A DNA stretch of 64,000 nucleotides from Pimelobacter simplex (GTDB taxonomy: Bacteria; Actinomycetota; Actinomycetes; Propionibacteriales; Nocardioidaceae), in the NCBI RefSeq assembly GCF_024662235.1, contig NZ_CP096276.1, positions 5,766,001-5,830,000 on the forward strand. Reading direction: 5' to 3'. The translations under genes and the position numbers were made by a program. Positions 49,634-57,917 of the stretch are shown here, one piece after another; position 1 is the stretch's first letter; every line of letters begins with the position of its first letter. Below the pieces are notes generated by a model that saw nothing but the letters and a program-made list of their open reading frames with translations, did no database searches and was not told the DNA's origin.

Positions 49634-50233
49634 ATGAGCGACCAGCCCGCCGGTGCCTCGGACGACGTCCGCCGCATCGGCCACGACCCCGACGCCTTCG
49701 AGGCGTTCTACCGCGCTCACCTCGAGCTGGTGCAGCGGTTCGTCGCTCGCCGGGTGAGCGATCCGCACCTCGCGGCCGACCTGACGGCCGACGTCTTCCT
49801 CGCCGCCGTGGACGCCGCCGGCGGCTACGACCCGCGCCGGGGGAGACCGGCGGCATGGGTCACCGGGGTCGCGCGCAACGTCGTGGCCGCGGAGTTCCGC
49901 CGCCAGGGACGCCAGCGCACCGCCGTCCGCAAGGTCGCCGGGCGCCGCCTCCTCGACGGCGACAGCCTGGCCCGGATCGAGGAGCGGATCGACGCCGAGC
50001 GCGAGACCCGCCAGCTGTACGACGCCCTGGGCGCCCTGCGTCCCCGCGACCGCGCGCTCATGGAGCTGGTCGCGATCGAGGGCCTGTCGGTCACCGACGC
50101 GGCGGCCGTGCTGGGGGTGAAGCCGGCCACCGCGCGGGTCCGGCTGCACCGCAGCCGGCGCCTGGTCCAGTCCCACCTGCAGCCCCCGCACCCCGTCGCG
50201 GAGGCCGCACTCGCACCGGAGGTTCCGTCATGA
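49634..50233 (+). CDS. ECF-type RNA polymerase sigma factor
   Basis: 199 residues from ATG 49634 (GAGGGGA upstream). Sigma region 2: DPDAFEAFYRAHLELVQRFVARRVSDPHLAADLTADVFLAAV. Region 4: LYDALGALRPRDRALMELVAIEGLSVTDAAAVLGVKPATARVRLHRSRRLVQ. Regions 1 and 3 are lacking, as expected for ECF factors. The stop overlaps the next gene as ATGA (50230-50233), so that gene is the likely regulator or partner. No target promoter could be identified. Confidence 0.9.
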   Translation: MSDQPAGASDDVRRIGHDPDAFEAFYRAHLELVQRFVARRVSDPHLAADLTADVFLAAVDAAGGYDPRRGRPAAWVTGVARNVVAAEFRRQGRQRTAVRKVAGRRLLDGDSLARIEERIDAERETRQLYDALGALRPRDRALMELVAIEGLSVTDAAAVLGVKPATARVRLHRSRRLVQSHLQPPHPVAEAALAPEVPS

Positions 50234-50841
50234 CATCCACCCTCGACACGTTCGAGCAGTCCCTGCTCACCGAGCTGCGCCGGCACGTCGCCGATCGGCG
50301 GCCCTCGCCCCGTCGTACCCGTCGGCGGCGGTGGGCCGCGGCCGGCGCCGGCCTCGTCGCCGCCGGGTCGATCGCGACCGGCGCGGTGTTGCTCCAGCCG
50401 GGGCCCGCGTTCGCCGTCCAGGAGGAGGCGGACGGCGACATCGTGGTCACGATCGCCAGCCTCGACGATGCCGCCGGCCTGGAGCGGGCGCTGGCGGAGC
50501 ACGGCGTCGAGGCGGAGGTGAGCTACGACGCCGACGAGCTCCTGCCCGAGGTGCAGGAGGTGCCGCCCGGGAAGGCCGATGCCGACATCGGCATCGACCC
50601 CGGGCCGCGCCTGGAGACGGGCGGCACCGACCCGGCCGAGGGCGCCGAGGTCCCCGAGGGCGCCGAGGTCCCCGACGGGCTGCCGTGCGGCGCGATCGCG
50701 ATCGAGACGCGCGGCGACGGGATCACCTTCCGGCTGCCGGCGGCCGCGGTGGCCGCGGAGTCGCCGCTGGTGATCCGGACCGCGGGGAAGACCGACGGCT
50801 GGTCGTCGATCGCCGTGCAGTGGGAGCGACCCGTCTGCTGA
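50230..50841 (+). CDS. Membrane-anchored partner of the sigma factor
   Basis: 203 residues from ATG 50230. An N-terminal cytoplasmic segment (DTFEQSLLTELRRHVADRRPSPRRTRRRR, about 1-40) leads into one membrane helix (AAAGAGLVAAGSIATGAVLL, about 41-60) and an extracytoplasmic domain with beta strands (DGDIVVTIASLDDAAGLERALAEHGVEAEV), an acidic repeat (GAEVPEGAEVPDG) and a final domain ending ERPVC. Gene order and topology resemble anti-sigma factors, but the classical zinc motif (HxxxCxxC) is missing. It may instead be an envelope-stress sensor or effector. The partnership is inferred from the coupled start. Confidence 0.7.
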   Translation: MTSTLDTFEQSLLTELRRHVADRRPSPRRTRRRRWAAAGAGLVAAGSIATGAVLLQPGPAFAVQEEADGDIVVTIASLDDAAGLERALAEHGVEAEVSYDADELLPEVQEVPPGKADADIGIDPGPRLETGGTDPAEGAEVPEGAEVPDGLPCGAIAIETRGDGITFRLPAAAVAAESPLVIRTAGKTDGWSSIAVQWERPVC

Positions 50842-50857
50842 CCACCTCGAACCAAGA

Positions 50858-50916
50858 CTTGAACACGTTCAAAACCTGGCCTACGCTGCAGGCACAAGGT
50901 TTTGAACGTGTTCAAG
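50858..50916. promoter_or_regulatory. Promoter with two TetR-type operators
   Basis: CTTGAACACGTTCAAAACC (50858-50876) and its exact reverse complement (50898-50916) form a 19-bp inverted repeat, and each arm carries its own dyad (TTGAACACGTTCAA, TTGAACGTGTTCAA). TTGAAC at 50859 and TACGCT at 50882 are spaced 17 bp, a plausible promoter whose -35 lies inside the first operator. It reads into the gene at 50930 and the TetR gene behind it, so autoregulation is likely. Confidence 0.7.
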
Positions 50917-50929
50917 AAAGGGTTCGACC

Positions 50930-51358
50930 ATGAACTGGACCATCGCCAGCCACCTCGTCTACCTCGCGATCACCGTGCCGCTCACGATCTGGGTCGCCAG
51001 CACGCTCTCGCGCAACGGCCGGGTCTTCCTGGCCGACGTCTTCCAGGGCGACGAGGGCCTCGCCGACGCGGTCAACCGCCTGCTGGTCGTCGGCTTCTAC
51101 CTGCTCAACCTCGGCTTCGTGACGCTGTTCGTGCGCAGCGGCCGGATCCACGACGCCGAGGGCCTGTTCGACTCGTTGAGCGTCAAGGTGGGCGTCGTGC
51201 TGCTGACGCTCGGTGTGCTGCACTTCGTCAACGTCTACGTCTTCAACCGGCTGCGCCGCCGGCACCGGATCGAGGAGTTCCAGCGCCTCGCGCCGCCGCC
51301 CCCGATGCCGCGCTACCCGGTGGCCTACGGCCCGGCGTACCCCGCCGCCCCCCGGTGA
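50930..51358 (+). CDS. Small membrane protein in a TetR-controlled unit
   Basis: 142 residues from ATG 50930. Three membrane helices (about 7-25, 48-70, 84-104): LVYLAITVPLTIWVASTL, RLLVVGFYLLNLGFVTLFV and VGVVLLTLGVLHFVNVYVFNRL. The tail is proline-rich (APPPPMPRYPVAYGPAYP). I do not recognise a family. It is the first gene after the two TetR operators and is followed 11 bp later by the TetR gene itself, so it is the probable effector of that regulator. Confidence 0.75.
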   Translation: MNWTIASHLVYLAITVPLTIWVASTLSRNGRVFLADVFQGDEGLADAVNRLLVVGFYLLNLGFVTLFVRSGRIHDAEGLFDSLSVKVGVVLLTLGVLHFVNVYVFNRLRRRHRIEEFQRLAPPPPMPRYPVAYGPAYPAAPR

Positions 51359-51369
51359 GCCTCTCTAGG

Positions 51370-52050
51370 GTGGAGCCCGTGCCGGAGACACCACGGACCC
51401 CCAAGGCCGCCCAGACCCGGGACGCGATCCTCGCGACCGCGCTGCGGCTCTTCCGGGAGGACGGCTACGACCGCACGACGATGCGCGCGGTCGCCAAGGA
51501 GGCCGGGGTCTCGCTCGGGAGCGCGTACTACTACTTCGCCTCCAAGGAGCACCTCGTCCAGGCGTTCTACGACGAGCTGCTCGGCGAGCACCAGGGTGCG
51601 GTCGAGGACGTGCTCGCCCGGGAGTCCGGCTTCGCCGCCCGCCTCCAGGGCAGCCTGGAGGCCTGGCTCACGGTCGCGGCACCGCACCACGCCTTCGCGG
51701 CGCAGTTCTTCCGCAACGCCGCCGACCCGGCCAGCCCGCTCTCGCCGTTCAGCACCGAGTCCGCGCCGGCCCGCGACGGCAGCATCGACCTCATGCGCCG
51801 CCTCCTGGACGGCTCCGACGCCAAGGTCTCCCGTGCGCTGCACGCCCAGCTGCCCGAGCTGCTGTGGCTGCTCCAGATGGGCGTCGTCCTCTTCTGGGTG
51901 TACGACGCCAGCGAGGGCCAGCGCCGTACCCGCACCCTCGTCCGGGGGCTCGTCCCGCTCGTGGACCGGCTCGTCCGGATGAGCCGCCTCCCGGTGCTGC
52001 GCGGCGTCGTGGACGACGTGCTCGCGCTCGTCACCTCGCTGCGCGCCTGA
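51370..52050 (+). CDS. TetR-family transcriptional regulator
   Basis: 226 residues from GTG 51370; GTG 51379 is an alternative and neither start is well supported by a ribosome site. The N-terminal HTH is canonical: TRDAILATALRLFREDGYDRTTMRAVAKEAGVSLGSAYYYFASKEHLVQAFYDELL. The C-terminal ligand domain is helical with no recognisable ligand motif. It follows the small membrane protein by 11 bp, behind two operators with a TTGAAC-N2-GTTCAA core; I infer that it represses its own two-gene operon. Confidence 0.9.
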   Translation: MEPVPETPRTPKAAQTRDAILATALRLFREDGYDRTTMRAVAKEAGVSLGSAYYYFASKEHLVQAFYDELLGEHQGAVEDVLARESGFAARLQGSLEAWLTVAAPHHAFAAQFFRNAADPASPLSPFSTESAPARDGSIDLMRRLLDGSDAKVSRALHAQLPELLWLLQMGVVLFWVYDASEGQRRTRTLVRGLVPLVDRLVRMSRLPVLRGVVDDVLALVTSLRA

Positions 52051-52187
52051 AGCGGTGCTCGCCGTGGTTGGGTTCGGTCCGTACTTTGGTCGGCACCGGG
52101 TGCATCTGTAGAGTGCTCTCTGGTGGATCTTCCACATGGTGAGTCGCGCCCTGAACCAGGGTGCGCACGATCCGGGAGAAGCCGCGG

Positions 52188-52260
52188 AGGGCACTAGCTC
52201 AACTGGCAGAGCATCGGTCTCCAAAACCGAAGGTTGGGGGTTCAAGTCCCTCGTGCCCTG
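52188..52260 (+). tRNA. tRNA-Trp (CCA)
   Basis: Acceptor AGGGCAC (52188-52194) pairs with GTGCCCT (52253-52259), discriminator G. Anticodon stem TCGGT/ACCGA encloses CTCCAAA with anticodon CCA. T-arm GGTTCAAGTCC. The tRNA-Trp-secE-nusG order is the conserved actinobacterial one. Confidence 0.95.
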
Positions 52261-52319
52261 CAAGAGATGACGAAGATGCTGGCGACGACGTCCAGCACGA
52301 CAAGGAGAAGGTGAGCAGC

Positions 52320-52583
52320 GTGGCGGATGCTCCGGCAGTCCGTGGGGGCCGCAAGGACTCCTCGGGCGGCAAGCAGCCCGAGAAGCGCACCGGCCCGGTG
52401 ACCTTCTACCGCCAGGTGGTCGCCGAGCTCCGCAAGGTCGTCTACCCGACCCGCGAGCAGCTGGGCACCTACTTCGTGGTCGTCCTCGTCTTCGTCCTCG
52501 TGATGATCGCGCTCGTCTCGGTGCTCGACCTTGCCCTGGGCAAGCTCGCGTTCCAGATCTTCACCGGCGCCGACGACATCTGA
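52320..52583 (+). CDS. secE: Preprotein translocase subunit SecE
   Basis: 87 residues from GTG 52320; GTG 52311, three residues earlier and right after AAGGAG, is possible. A charged N-terminus (APAVRGGRKDSSGGKQPEKR) precedes GPVTFYRQVVAELRKVVYPTREQLGTYFVVVLVFVLVMIALVSVLDL, the conserved amphipathic helix and single membrane span of SecE. It stabilises SecY in the translocon. The gene is followed by nusG 61 bp later, as usual. Confidence 0.95.
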   Translation: MADAPAVRGGRKDSSGGKQPEKRTGPVTFYRQVVAELRKVVYPTREQLGTYFVVVLVFVLVMIALVSVLDLALGKLAFQIFTGADDI

Positions 52584-52644
52584 CCGGGTGGGCGCGCTCG
52601 TGCCCGCCTGAGTGACCCGTACGAGACAACTGATGGAGCAGCAC

Positions 52645-53535
52645 GTGTCCGAGCAGTACGACCCGGCCCACGACGCCGAGGACACCGCCGCCGCCGAGGC
52701 CTTCGCGGCCGCTGAGCTCGCCGACGAGGCAGCTGAGGTGGACGAGGCCGACGAGATCGAGACCGACGCCGACGTCGAGGTTGACGTCGAGGTCGACGTC
52801 GAGGCCGAGGTGCAGGCCGAGGCCGACGACGAGACCGACATCGACCCGGAGCCCGAGGCTGCGGCCGACGACGAGTCCGATGTCGACGAGGAGCCCGAGG
52901 ACCAGGACCCGCTCGAGGCGTTCCGCCGCGAGCTGTGGGCCAAGCCCGGCGACTGGTTCGTGGTGCACACCTACTCCGGCATGGAGAACCGGGTGAAGCA
53001 GAACCTCGAGAACCGGATCCACTCCCTCAACATGGAGGACTACATCCACGAGATCGTGGTCCCCACCGAGGAGGTCGCCGAGATCAAGAACGGCCAGCGC
53101 AAGATGGTCAAGCGCACCGTTCTCCCCGGCTACGTGCTGGTCCGGATGGACCTCACCGACGAGTCCTGGGCCGCCGTGCGGCACACGCCGTCGGTCACCG
53201 GCTTCGTGGGTCACAGCCACCAGCCGGTCCCGCTGAGCATGGACGAGGTCGAGAAGATGCTCGCCCCCGCCGTGGTCACCGCGGCTGCTGCCGAGGCCGA
53301 GGCCGCCGCGGCCACCTCGTCCGGTGGTACGTCGACCACGCCGGCCAAGAAGCCGATCGAGGTCGCCGACTTCGGCGTCAACGACTCCGTGCTCATCGTC
53401 GACGGCGCCTTCGCGACGCTGCACGCGACGATCACCGAGATCAACGCCGAGGCCCAGCGGGTCAAGGCGCTCGTCGAGATCTTCGGCCGGGAGACCCCGG
53501 TCGAGCTCAGCTTCGGTCAGATCCAGCGGGTCTGA
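52645..53535 (+). CDS. nusG: Transcription antitermination factor NusG with acidic N-terminal extension
   Basis: 296 residues from GTG 52645, with ATGGAG 6 nt upstream; an in-frame ATG at 52633 lacks a ribosome site. Residues 1-90 are strongly acidic and Ala-rich (an Asp/Glu-Val repeat in [16 protein letters not shown]). The NGN domain starts at [22 protein letters not shown] and includes [13 protein letters not shown] Ser/Thr/Ala linker (about 210-245) separates it from the KOW domain ([48 protein letters not shown]). The acidic tail and the linker are longer than in E. coli NusG but occur in related actinobacteria. Confidence 0.96.
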   Translation: MSEQYDPAHDAEDTAAAEAFAAAELADEAAEVDEADEIETDADVEVDVEVDVEAEVQAEADDETDIDPEPEAAADDESDVDEEPEDQDPLEAFRRELWAKPGDWFVVHTYSGMENRVKQNLENRIHSLNMEDYIHEIVVPTEEVAEIKNGQRKMVKRTVLPGYVLVRMDLTDESWAAVRHTPSVTGFVGHSHQPVPLSMDEVEKMLAPAVVTAAAAEAEAAAATSSGGTSTTPAKKPIEVADFGVNDSVLIVDGAFATLHATITEINAEAQRVKALVEIFGRETPVELSFGQIQRV

Positions 53536-53687
53536 CCGCTCGGCCCCGCGTGGGCCGGAATTTCGCCGTCCGCGCACGGGCGCGGAAGAATGTCTGGGTT
53601 CCCCGGCCCTCGGGCCGGTGACGCAGGTGGCAGAGGAGCACGACGTGCTCCTCGTCATGACCACGAGAAGAAAGAGAGGGCACAGGA

Positions 53688-54122
53688 ATGCCTCCCAAGA
53701 AGAAGATCGCCGCACTGGTCAAGGTGCAGCTGCAGGCCGGTTCGGCCACCCCGGCCCCGCCGGTCGGTACCGCCCTCGGTCCGCACGGCGTCAACATCAT
53801 GGACTTCTGCAAGGCGTACAACGCGCAGACCGAGTCCATGCGCGGCAACGTCATCCCGGTCGAGATCACGATCTACGAGGACCGGTCCTTCGACTTCATC
53901 ACGAAGACCCCGCCGGCCGCGGAGCTGATCAAGAAGGCCGCCGGCCTCAAGAAGGGCTCGGGCGTCCCGCACAAGGAGAAGGTCGGCAAGCTGACCAAGG
54001 ACCAGGTGCGCGAGATCGCCACGACCAAGCTCCCCGACCTCAACGCCAACGACATCGACGCCGCCATGAAGATCGTGGAGGGCACCGCCCGCTCCATGGG
54101 CGTCACCGTCGAGGGCGCCTGA
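53688..54122 (+). CDS. rplK: 50S ribosomal protein L11
   Basis: 144 residues. [43 protein letters not shown] is the L11 N-terminal domain, and [67 protein letters not shown] its rRNA-binding C-terminal domain. Length is typical. It precedes rplA by 61 bp in one ribosomal operon, after nusG. Confidence 0.97.
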   Translation: MPPKKKIAALVKVQLQAGSATPAPPVGTALGPHGVNIMDFCKAYNAQTESMRGNVIPVEITIYEDRSFDFITKTPPAAELIKKAAGLKKGSGVPHKEKVGKLTKDQVREIATTKLPDLNANDIDAAMKIVEGTARSMGVTVEGA

Positions 54123-54183
54123 ACCACTGTGGGAGGGCCGCGCTGGCCCGCTGACCACATCTCCTGAAAGCAGAGGACCACTC

Positions 54184-54897
54184 ATGCAGCGCAGCAAGAC
54201 CTACCGCGCGGCTGCCGAGACGTTCGACAAGAACGAGCTCTACGCACCGCTCGCCGCGATCAAGATCGCGAAGACCAGCAGCAAGAAGAAGTTCGACGAG
54301 ACCGTGGACGTCGTGTTCCGCCTCGGCGTCGACCCCCGCAAGGCGGACCAGATGGTGCGCGGCACCGTCAACCTGCCCCACGGCACGGGCAAGACCGCCC
54401 GCGTCCTCGTGTTCGCCAACGGCGACAAGGCCGACGCCGCCCGTGAGGCCGGCGCCGACTTCGTCGGCAGCGACGAGCTCATCGACAAGGTCGCCGGCGG
54501 CTGGACCGACTTCGACGCCGTGGTCGCCACCCCGGACCTCATGGGCAAGGTCGGCCGCCTCGGCCGCGTGCTCGGTCCCCGTGGCCTCATGCCGAACCCC
54601 AAGGTCGGCACCGTGACGCCGGACCCGGCCAAGGCCGTCTCCGACATCAAGGGCGGAAAGATCGAGTTCCGCGTCGACCGCCACGCCAACCTGCACTTCA
54701 TCATCGGCAAGGCGTCCTTCTCCGAGCAGCAGCTCGCCGAGAACTACGCCGCTGCCCTCGAGGAGGTGCTGCGGCTCAAGCCGGCCAGCTCCAAGGGCCG
54801 CTACCTGAAGAAGGTCACCGTCTCCACGACCATGGGCCCCGGCGTCCAGGTCGACCCCAACCGCATCAAGAACGTCGCGGCTGAGGATGAAGTCTGA
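54184..54897 (+). CDS. rplA: 50S ribosomal protein L1
   Basis: 237 residues. [84 protein letters not shown] and [24 protein letters not shown] are the L1 signature blocks. L1 binds 23S rRNA at the L1 stalk and commonly represses the L11 operon. A terminator with a T-run follows at 54992. Confidence 0.97.
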   Translation: MQRSKTYRAAAETFDKNELYAPLAAIKIAKTSSKKKFDETVDVVFRLGVDPRKADQMVRGTVNLPHGTGKTARVLVFANGDKADAAREAGADFVGSDELIDKVAGGWTDFDAVVATPDLMGKVGRLGRVLGPRGLMPNPKVGTVTPDPAKAVSDIKGGKIEFRVDRHANLHFIIGKASFSEQQLAENYAAALEEVLRLKPASSKGRYLKKVTVSTTMGPGVQVDPNRIKNVAAEDEV

Positions 54898-54991
54898 TTG
54901 AGCCGAGCGCAGACGAGCTTGCTCGTATGCCGAGGCGATTGAAGACTGCGGCCGCCAGGCCGCCGGCCTGATCCAGGCACCCGTCAGCACC

Positions 54992-55035
54992 GACGCCCGC
55001 CGCGCCCCTCGGGGTACGGCGGGCGTCGTGCTTTT
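54992..55035 (+). terminator. Terminator of the secE-rplA operon
   Basis: GACGCCCGCCG (54992-55002) pairs with CGGCGGGCGTC (55017-55027), with an inner CCCC/GGGG extension, and is followed by GTGCTTTT (T-run 55032-55035). It is about 95 bp after the rplA stop. Confidence 0.85.
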
Positions 55036-55059
55036 CGCCGATCCGCCTAGGGTGACGGC

Positions 55060-55731
55060 GTGAAGCGTGCTCTCGGGTTCCTGGCCGTACTCACCGCGTT
55101 GCCGGTGCTGACCGCCTGCACCGGCGAGCCGGAGGCAGCGCCGGCCGAGCCCGGTGTCACGACGGCCGCGCCCGGGCACGAGGAGCTCGCGCCCGGGTGG
55201 GACGAGAGCCCGGACGGTGCCGCGCCGACTCCCGACGAGGAGCTCGACGACGCCGCGCTGTCGGCGCTGCTGCGCACCCGGGCGACGGCGTCCGGCGCCG
55301 AGCACTGCACCCCCGACCGGGTCGCGGTCACGCTGGAGGGCTTCGACCAGGCGGCCGGGCACCGCTACAGCCGGGTCGTCGTCCGCAACACCGGGGACGG
55401 GCCGTGCGTGGTCGAGGGGGTGCCCGGGGTGGGTGCCCGCGGGACCTGGGGGACGACGTTCGTCAACGAGGTGGGCCCGGGGACGTCCGAAGCCCCGGCG
55501 GGTCCGGTCCGGCTGGCGCCGGGGGAGCGGGCCACGAGCGACCTGGAGTGGACCGGCGACCTCGCCGGTGCCGAGCCCGAGTCCGAGCGCGCGTCGCTGC
55601 TCGTGCTCCAGCTCGCGCGCGGTCAGGTTCCGGTCGCCGTGCCGGCGCGGATCGCCGGGGACACCCCCGACGACCCGACGCTCGACATCGGGCCGCTCAC
55701 CACCGTGCGGCTGACGCCGTTCAGGCGCTGA
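55060..55731 (+). CDS. Lipoprotein with DUF4232-like domain
   Basis: 223 residues from GTG 55060. Signal with lipobox: MKRALGFLAVLTALPVLTAC (Cys20). A Pro/Ala/Glu-rich spacer (about 22-70) precedes a beta-sandwich domain (about 85-220; RVAVTLEGFDQAAGHRYSRVVVRNTGDGPCVVEGVPGVGARG, APGERATSDLEWTGDL), with a Cys pair in the style of DUF4232 lipoproteins of actinobacteria. The role is unknown; it should sit on the outer face of the membrane. The 3' end overlaps the convergent aminotransferase gene by 11 bp. Confidence 0.78.
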   Translation: MKRALGFLAVLTALPVLTACTGEPEAAPAEPGVTTAAPGHEELAPGWDESPDGAAPTPDEELDDAALSALLRTRATASGAEHCTPDRVAVTLEGFDQAAGHRYSRVVVRNTGDGPCVVEGVPGVGARGTWGTTFVNEVGPGTSEAPAGPVRLAPGERATSDLEWTGDLAGAEPESERASLLVLQLARGQVPVAVPARIAGDTPDDPTLDIGPLTTVRLTPFRR

Positions 55732-57004
55732 GCTTCTCCAGCGCGGCCAGCTCGACGCACACCGCGACGCCGGCCATCGCGGCCTCGACCTCGGCGAGCA
55801 CCGGGAACGTGGGGGCGAGGCGGATGTTGCGGTCGTTCGGGTCGTCGCCGTGGGGGAACGCCGAGCCGGCGGGGGTCAGCGCGATGCCGGCCTCCTTGGC
55901 GAGCGCGACCACGCGCGACGCCGTACCGTCGAGGACGTCGAGGTTGACGAAGTAGCCGCCGGTCGGCACCGTCCACTCGGCGATGCCGAGCCCGGTCAGG
56001 CGCGAGGACAGCGCGTCCTCGACCGCGGTGAACTTCGGCGCGATGAGGTCGCGGTGCTTGCGCATGTGGGCCCGGACGCCGTCGGCGTCGCCGAAGAGCT
56101 CGACGTGGCGCAGGTGGTTGATCTTGTCCGGGCCGATGGAGCCGAAGCCGAGGCGCTGGAGGTACCACGCCTTGTTCTCGGGGGACGCCGCGAGCGCGGC
56201 GACGCCGGCGCCGGCGAAGGTGATCTTGGAGGTCGAGGCGAACATGATCGGCCGGTTCGGGTGCCCCGAGGCGGCGGCGAGCCCGAGCGCGTCGGCGCTC
56301 TTGATCTCGTCGTCGGTCAGGTGGTGCACGGCGTAGGCGTTGTCCCAGAAGATCCGGAAGTCGGGCGCCGCGGTCGGCATCGCCATCAGCTCGGCGGCGA
56401 CCTCGGCGGAGCAGACCGCGCCGGTCGGGTTGGCGTACGTCGGCACGATCCACAGGCCCTTGACGGCCGGGTCGTCGGCGACGAGGCGGCGCACGGCGAC
56501 CGGGTCGGGGCCGTCGGGGGTCATCGGGACCGGGAGCATCTCGATGCCCAGCTCGGCGAGCATGGTGAAGTGGCGGTCGTAGCCGGGCACCGGGCAGACG
56601 AACTTCACGACCGGCTCCTCGCCCCACGGGCGGGGCGAGTCGGGGCCGCCCTTGAGCAGCAGCGCGGTGAGCACCTGGTGCATCATCGTCAGGCTGGAGT
56701 TGCCGCCGCAGACCACCGCGGCGACGTCGACGCCCAGCAGGTCGGCGAAGATCTCGCGCATCTCGGGCAGGCCCTCGAGGCCGCCGTAGTTGCGCACGTC
56801 GGCGCCCGAGCGGTCCCGGTACGACGTGGGCAGGCCGAGCAGCGCGTTGGACAGGTCGAGCTGGTCGGCGCCGGGCTTGCCGCGCGTCAGGTCGAGCGTC
56901 AGGCCGCGGGCCTTGAGGTCGTCGTACGCGCCACGCACCGTGGTGAGGCGGGTGGCGAGCTCGTCGGCGGAGAGGGCGGACAGCGGCTGCGCGGAGGTGG
57001 TCAC
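55721..57004 (-). CDS. AspAT-like (class Ic/MocR-type Aminotran) aminotransferase
   Basis: 427 residues. PLP-fold type I blocks: LTRGKPGADQLDLSNALLGLP, NYGGLEGLPEMREIFADLLG, CGGNSSLTMMHQVLTALLLKGGPD, VCPVPGYDRHFTML, VPTYANPTGAVCS and FRIFWDNAYAVHHL (Asp-Asn-Ala-Tyr at the cofactor). The PLP Lys is in FASTSKITFAGAGVAAL. These belong to the PF12897-type aspartate aminotransferase group known from actinobacteria, some with aspartate activity. It sits between the ribosomal operons on the opposite strand. Confidence 0.88.
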   Translation of the reverse strand: MTTSAQPLSALSADELATRLTTVRGAYDDLKARGLTLDLTRGKPGADQLDLSNALLGLPTSYRDRSGADVRNYGGLEGLPEMREIFADLLGVDVAAVVCGGNSSLTMMHQVLTALLLKGGPDSPRPWGEEPVVKFVCPVPGYDRHFTMLAELGIEMLPVPMTPDGPDPVAVRRLVADDPAVKGLWIVPTYANPTGAVCSAEVAAELMAMPTAAPDFRIFWDNAYAVHHLTDDEIKSADALGLAAASGHPNRPIMFASTSKITFAGAGVAALAASPENKAWYLQRLGFGSIGPDKINHLRHVELFGDADGVRAHMRKHRDLIAPKFTAVEDALSSRLTGLGIAEWTVPTGGYFVNLDVLDGTASRVVALAKEAGIALTPAGSAFPHGDDPNDRNIRLAPTFPVLAEVEAAMAGVAVCVELAALEKLSA

Positions 57005-57059
57005 GGGACCATCGTGCCAAGTCCGCGCGCGAGGCGCGCGCCCGGTCCGTCCGTCGAGG

Positions 57060-57623
57060 TCAGAGCTCGCCGCGCTCGCGCCGCAGCGCGACCATGTCGG
57101 CGGTGCGCTGGTGCAGCGCGACGACCTCCTCGCGGTAGGCGCTCGCGAGGTCCGTGCCGAGCACGTCGACCTCGCCGCTCGACGCCCAGGCCAGCACCAC
57201 GGAGCCGTCCGGGCGCAGTCCCCAGGTGCGGTCCCCGTCGCCGTAGACCGCGAACGCCGGGACGACGTCGGTGATCCCCGCCTCGCGCAGCCCCTCGGCG
57301 CGCTCCTCGATCGAGGCCCAGCCGGGCAGGTCCTCCCCGCCCACCCCGAGCACCACGAGACCCGGCCAGAAGGTCCAGGCCGGGCCGACGTCGAATACCT
57401 GCGGCGCGGGCCACAGCTCGGTGCGCGTGAGGACCGCCAGCCCGTTGAGCCGGTCGCCGAGCAGCGCGCGCAGGGGTGCGGGCACGGTGAGGGCGAGGGC
57501 CGCCTCGAGCGCCACGACCTGCTCCTCGGTCGCCGGGCCGGCCGCGACGATCTCGTAGTCGTCGCGGCTGGTGTCCTGGAGCGCGGCGACGAGCTCGTCG
57601 TGCAGGGTGGGGGTCTCGCTCAT
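57060..57623 (-). CDS. SMI1/KNR4-like (SUKH) domain protein
   Basis: 187 residues from ATG 57623. GPATEEQVVALEAALALTVPAPLRALLGDRLNG has the pattern of the SUKH/SMI1 first motif, in which A-T-E-E-Q-V-x-x-L-E-x-x-L precedes the L-P-x-x-x-x-x-L-L core. FWPGLVVLGVGGEDLPG and VYGDGDRTWGLRPDGSVVLAWASSGEVDVLG then form the beta scaffold. SUKH proteins often act as immunity or ligand-binding modules. No toxin gene is adjacent. The identification is moderately confident. The gene is separated from the L10 leader by about 100 bp. Confidence 0.6.
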   Translation of the reverse strand: MSETPTLHDELVAALQDTSRDDYEIVAAGPATEEQVVALEAALALTVPAPLRALLGDRLNGLAVLTRTELWPAPQVFDVGPAWTFWPGLVVLGVGGEDLPGWASIEERAEGLREAGITDVVPAFAVYGDGDRTWGLRPDGSVVLAWASSGEVDVLGTDLASAYREEVVALHQRTADMVALRRERGEL

Positions 57624-57721
57624 GCGAGCACCGTCCCCGCGGCGACCAGGCGCAAACCGTGGGGCAGGGGAGTGGGCGCCGATTTGGTGCGGCGCGGCGG
57701 GCGCCGTACCGTTGCCGACTG

Positions 57722-57905
57722 AAACCTTAAGACCGCCGGTCGTCTGGGCTCCCAGCCCTGACCGAAGGATCCGCGAGACATCGCGGACGGCCTGCGCAGG
57801 GGATCAGAGCACGACCCGGGTACCGCGAGGTGCCCGAAGTCCACGCCCTGAGCGCCTGCGCTCGGGGCGTTCGTCGTATCGGGGCCCTTCGCGGTGGTAA
57901 CCACT
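57722..57905 (+). ncRNA. Ribosomal protein L10 leader
   Basis: The 294-bp gap before rplJ contains a conserved-looking leader: GACCGAAGGATCCGCGAGACATCGCGGACGGCCTGCGC and downstream GCCTGAGCGCC/GGGGCG arms that fold into the L10/L12-binding helices, ending before AAGGAG. Position and motifs match the actinobacterial/firmicute L10 leader by which L10-L12 represses its own operon. I did not fold the sequence in full, so exact ends are approximate. Confidence 0.75.
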
Positions 57906-57917
57906 GGAAGGAGACCC

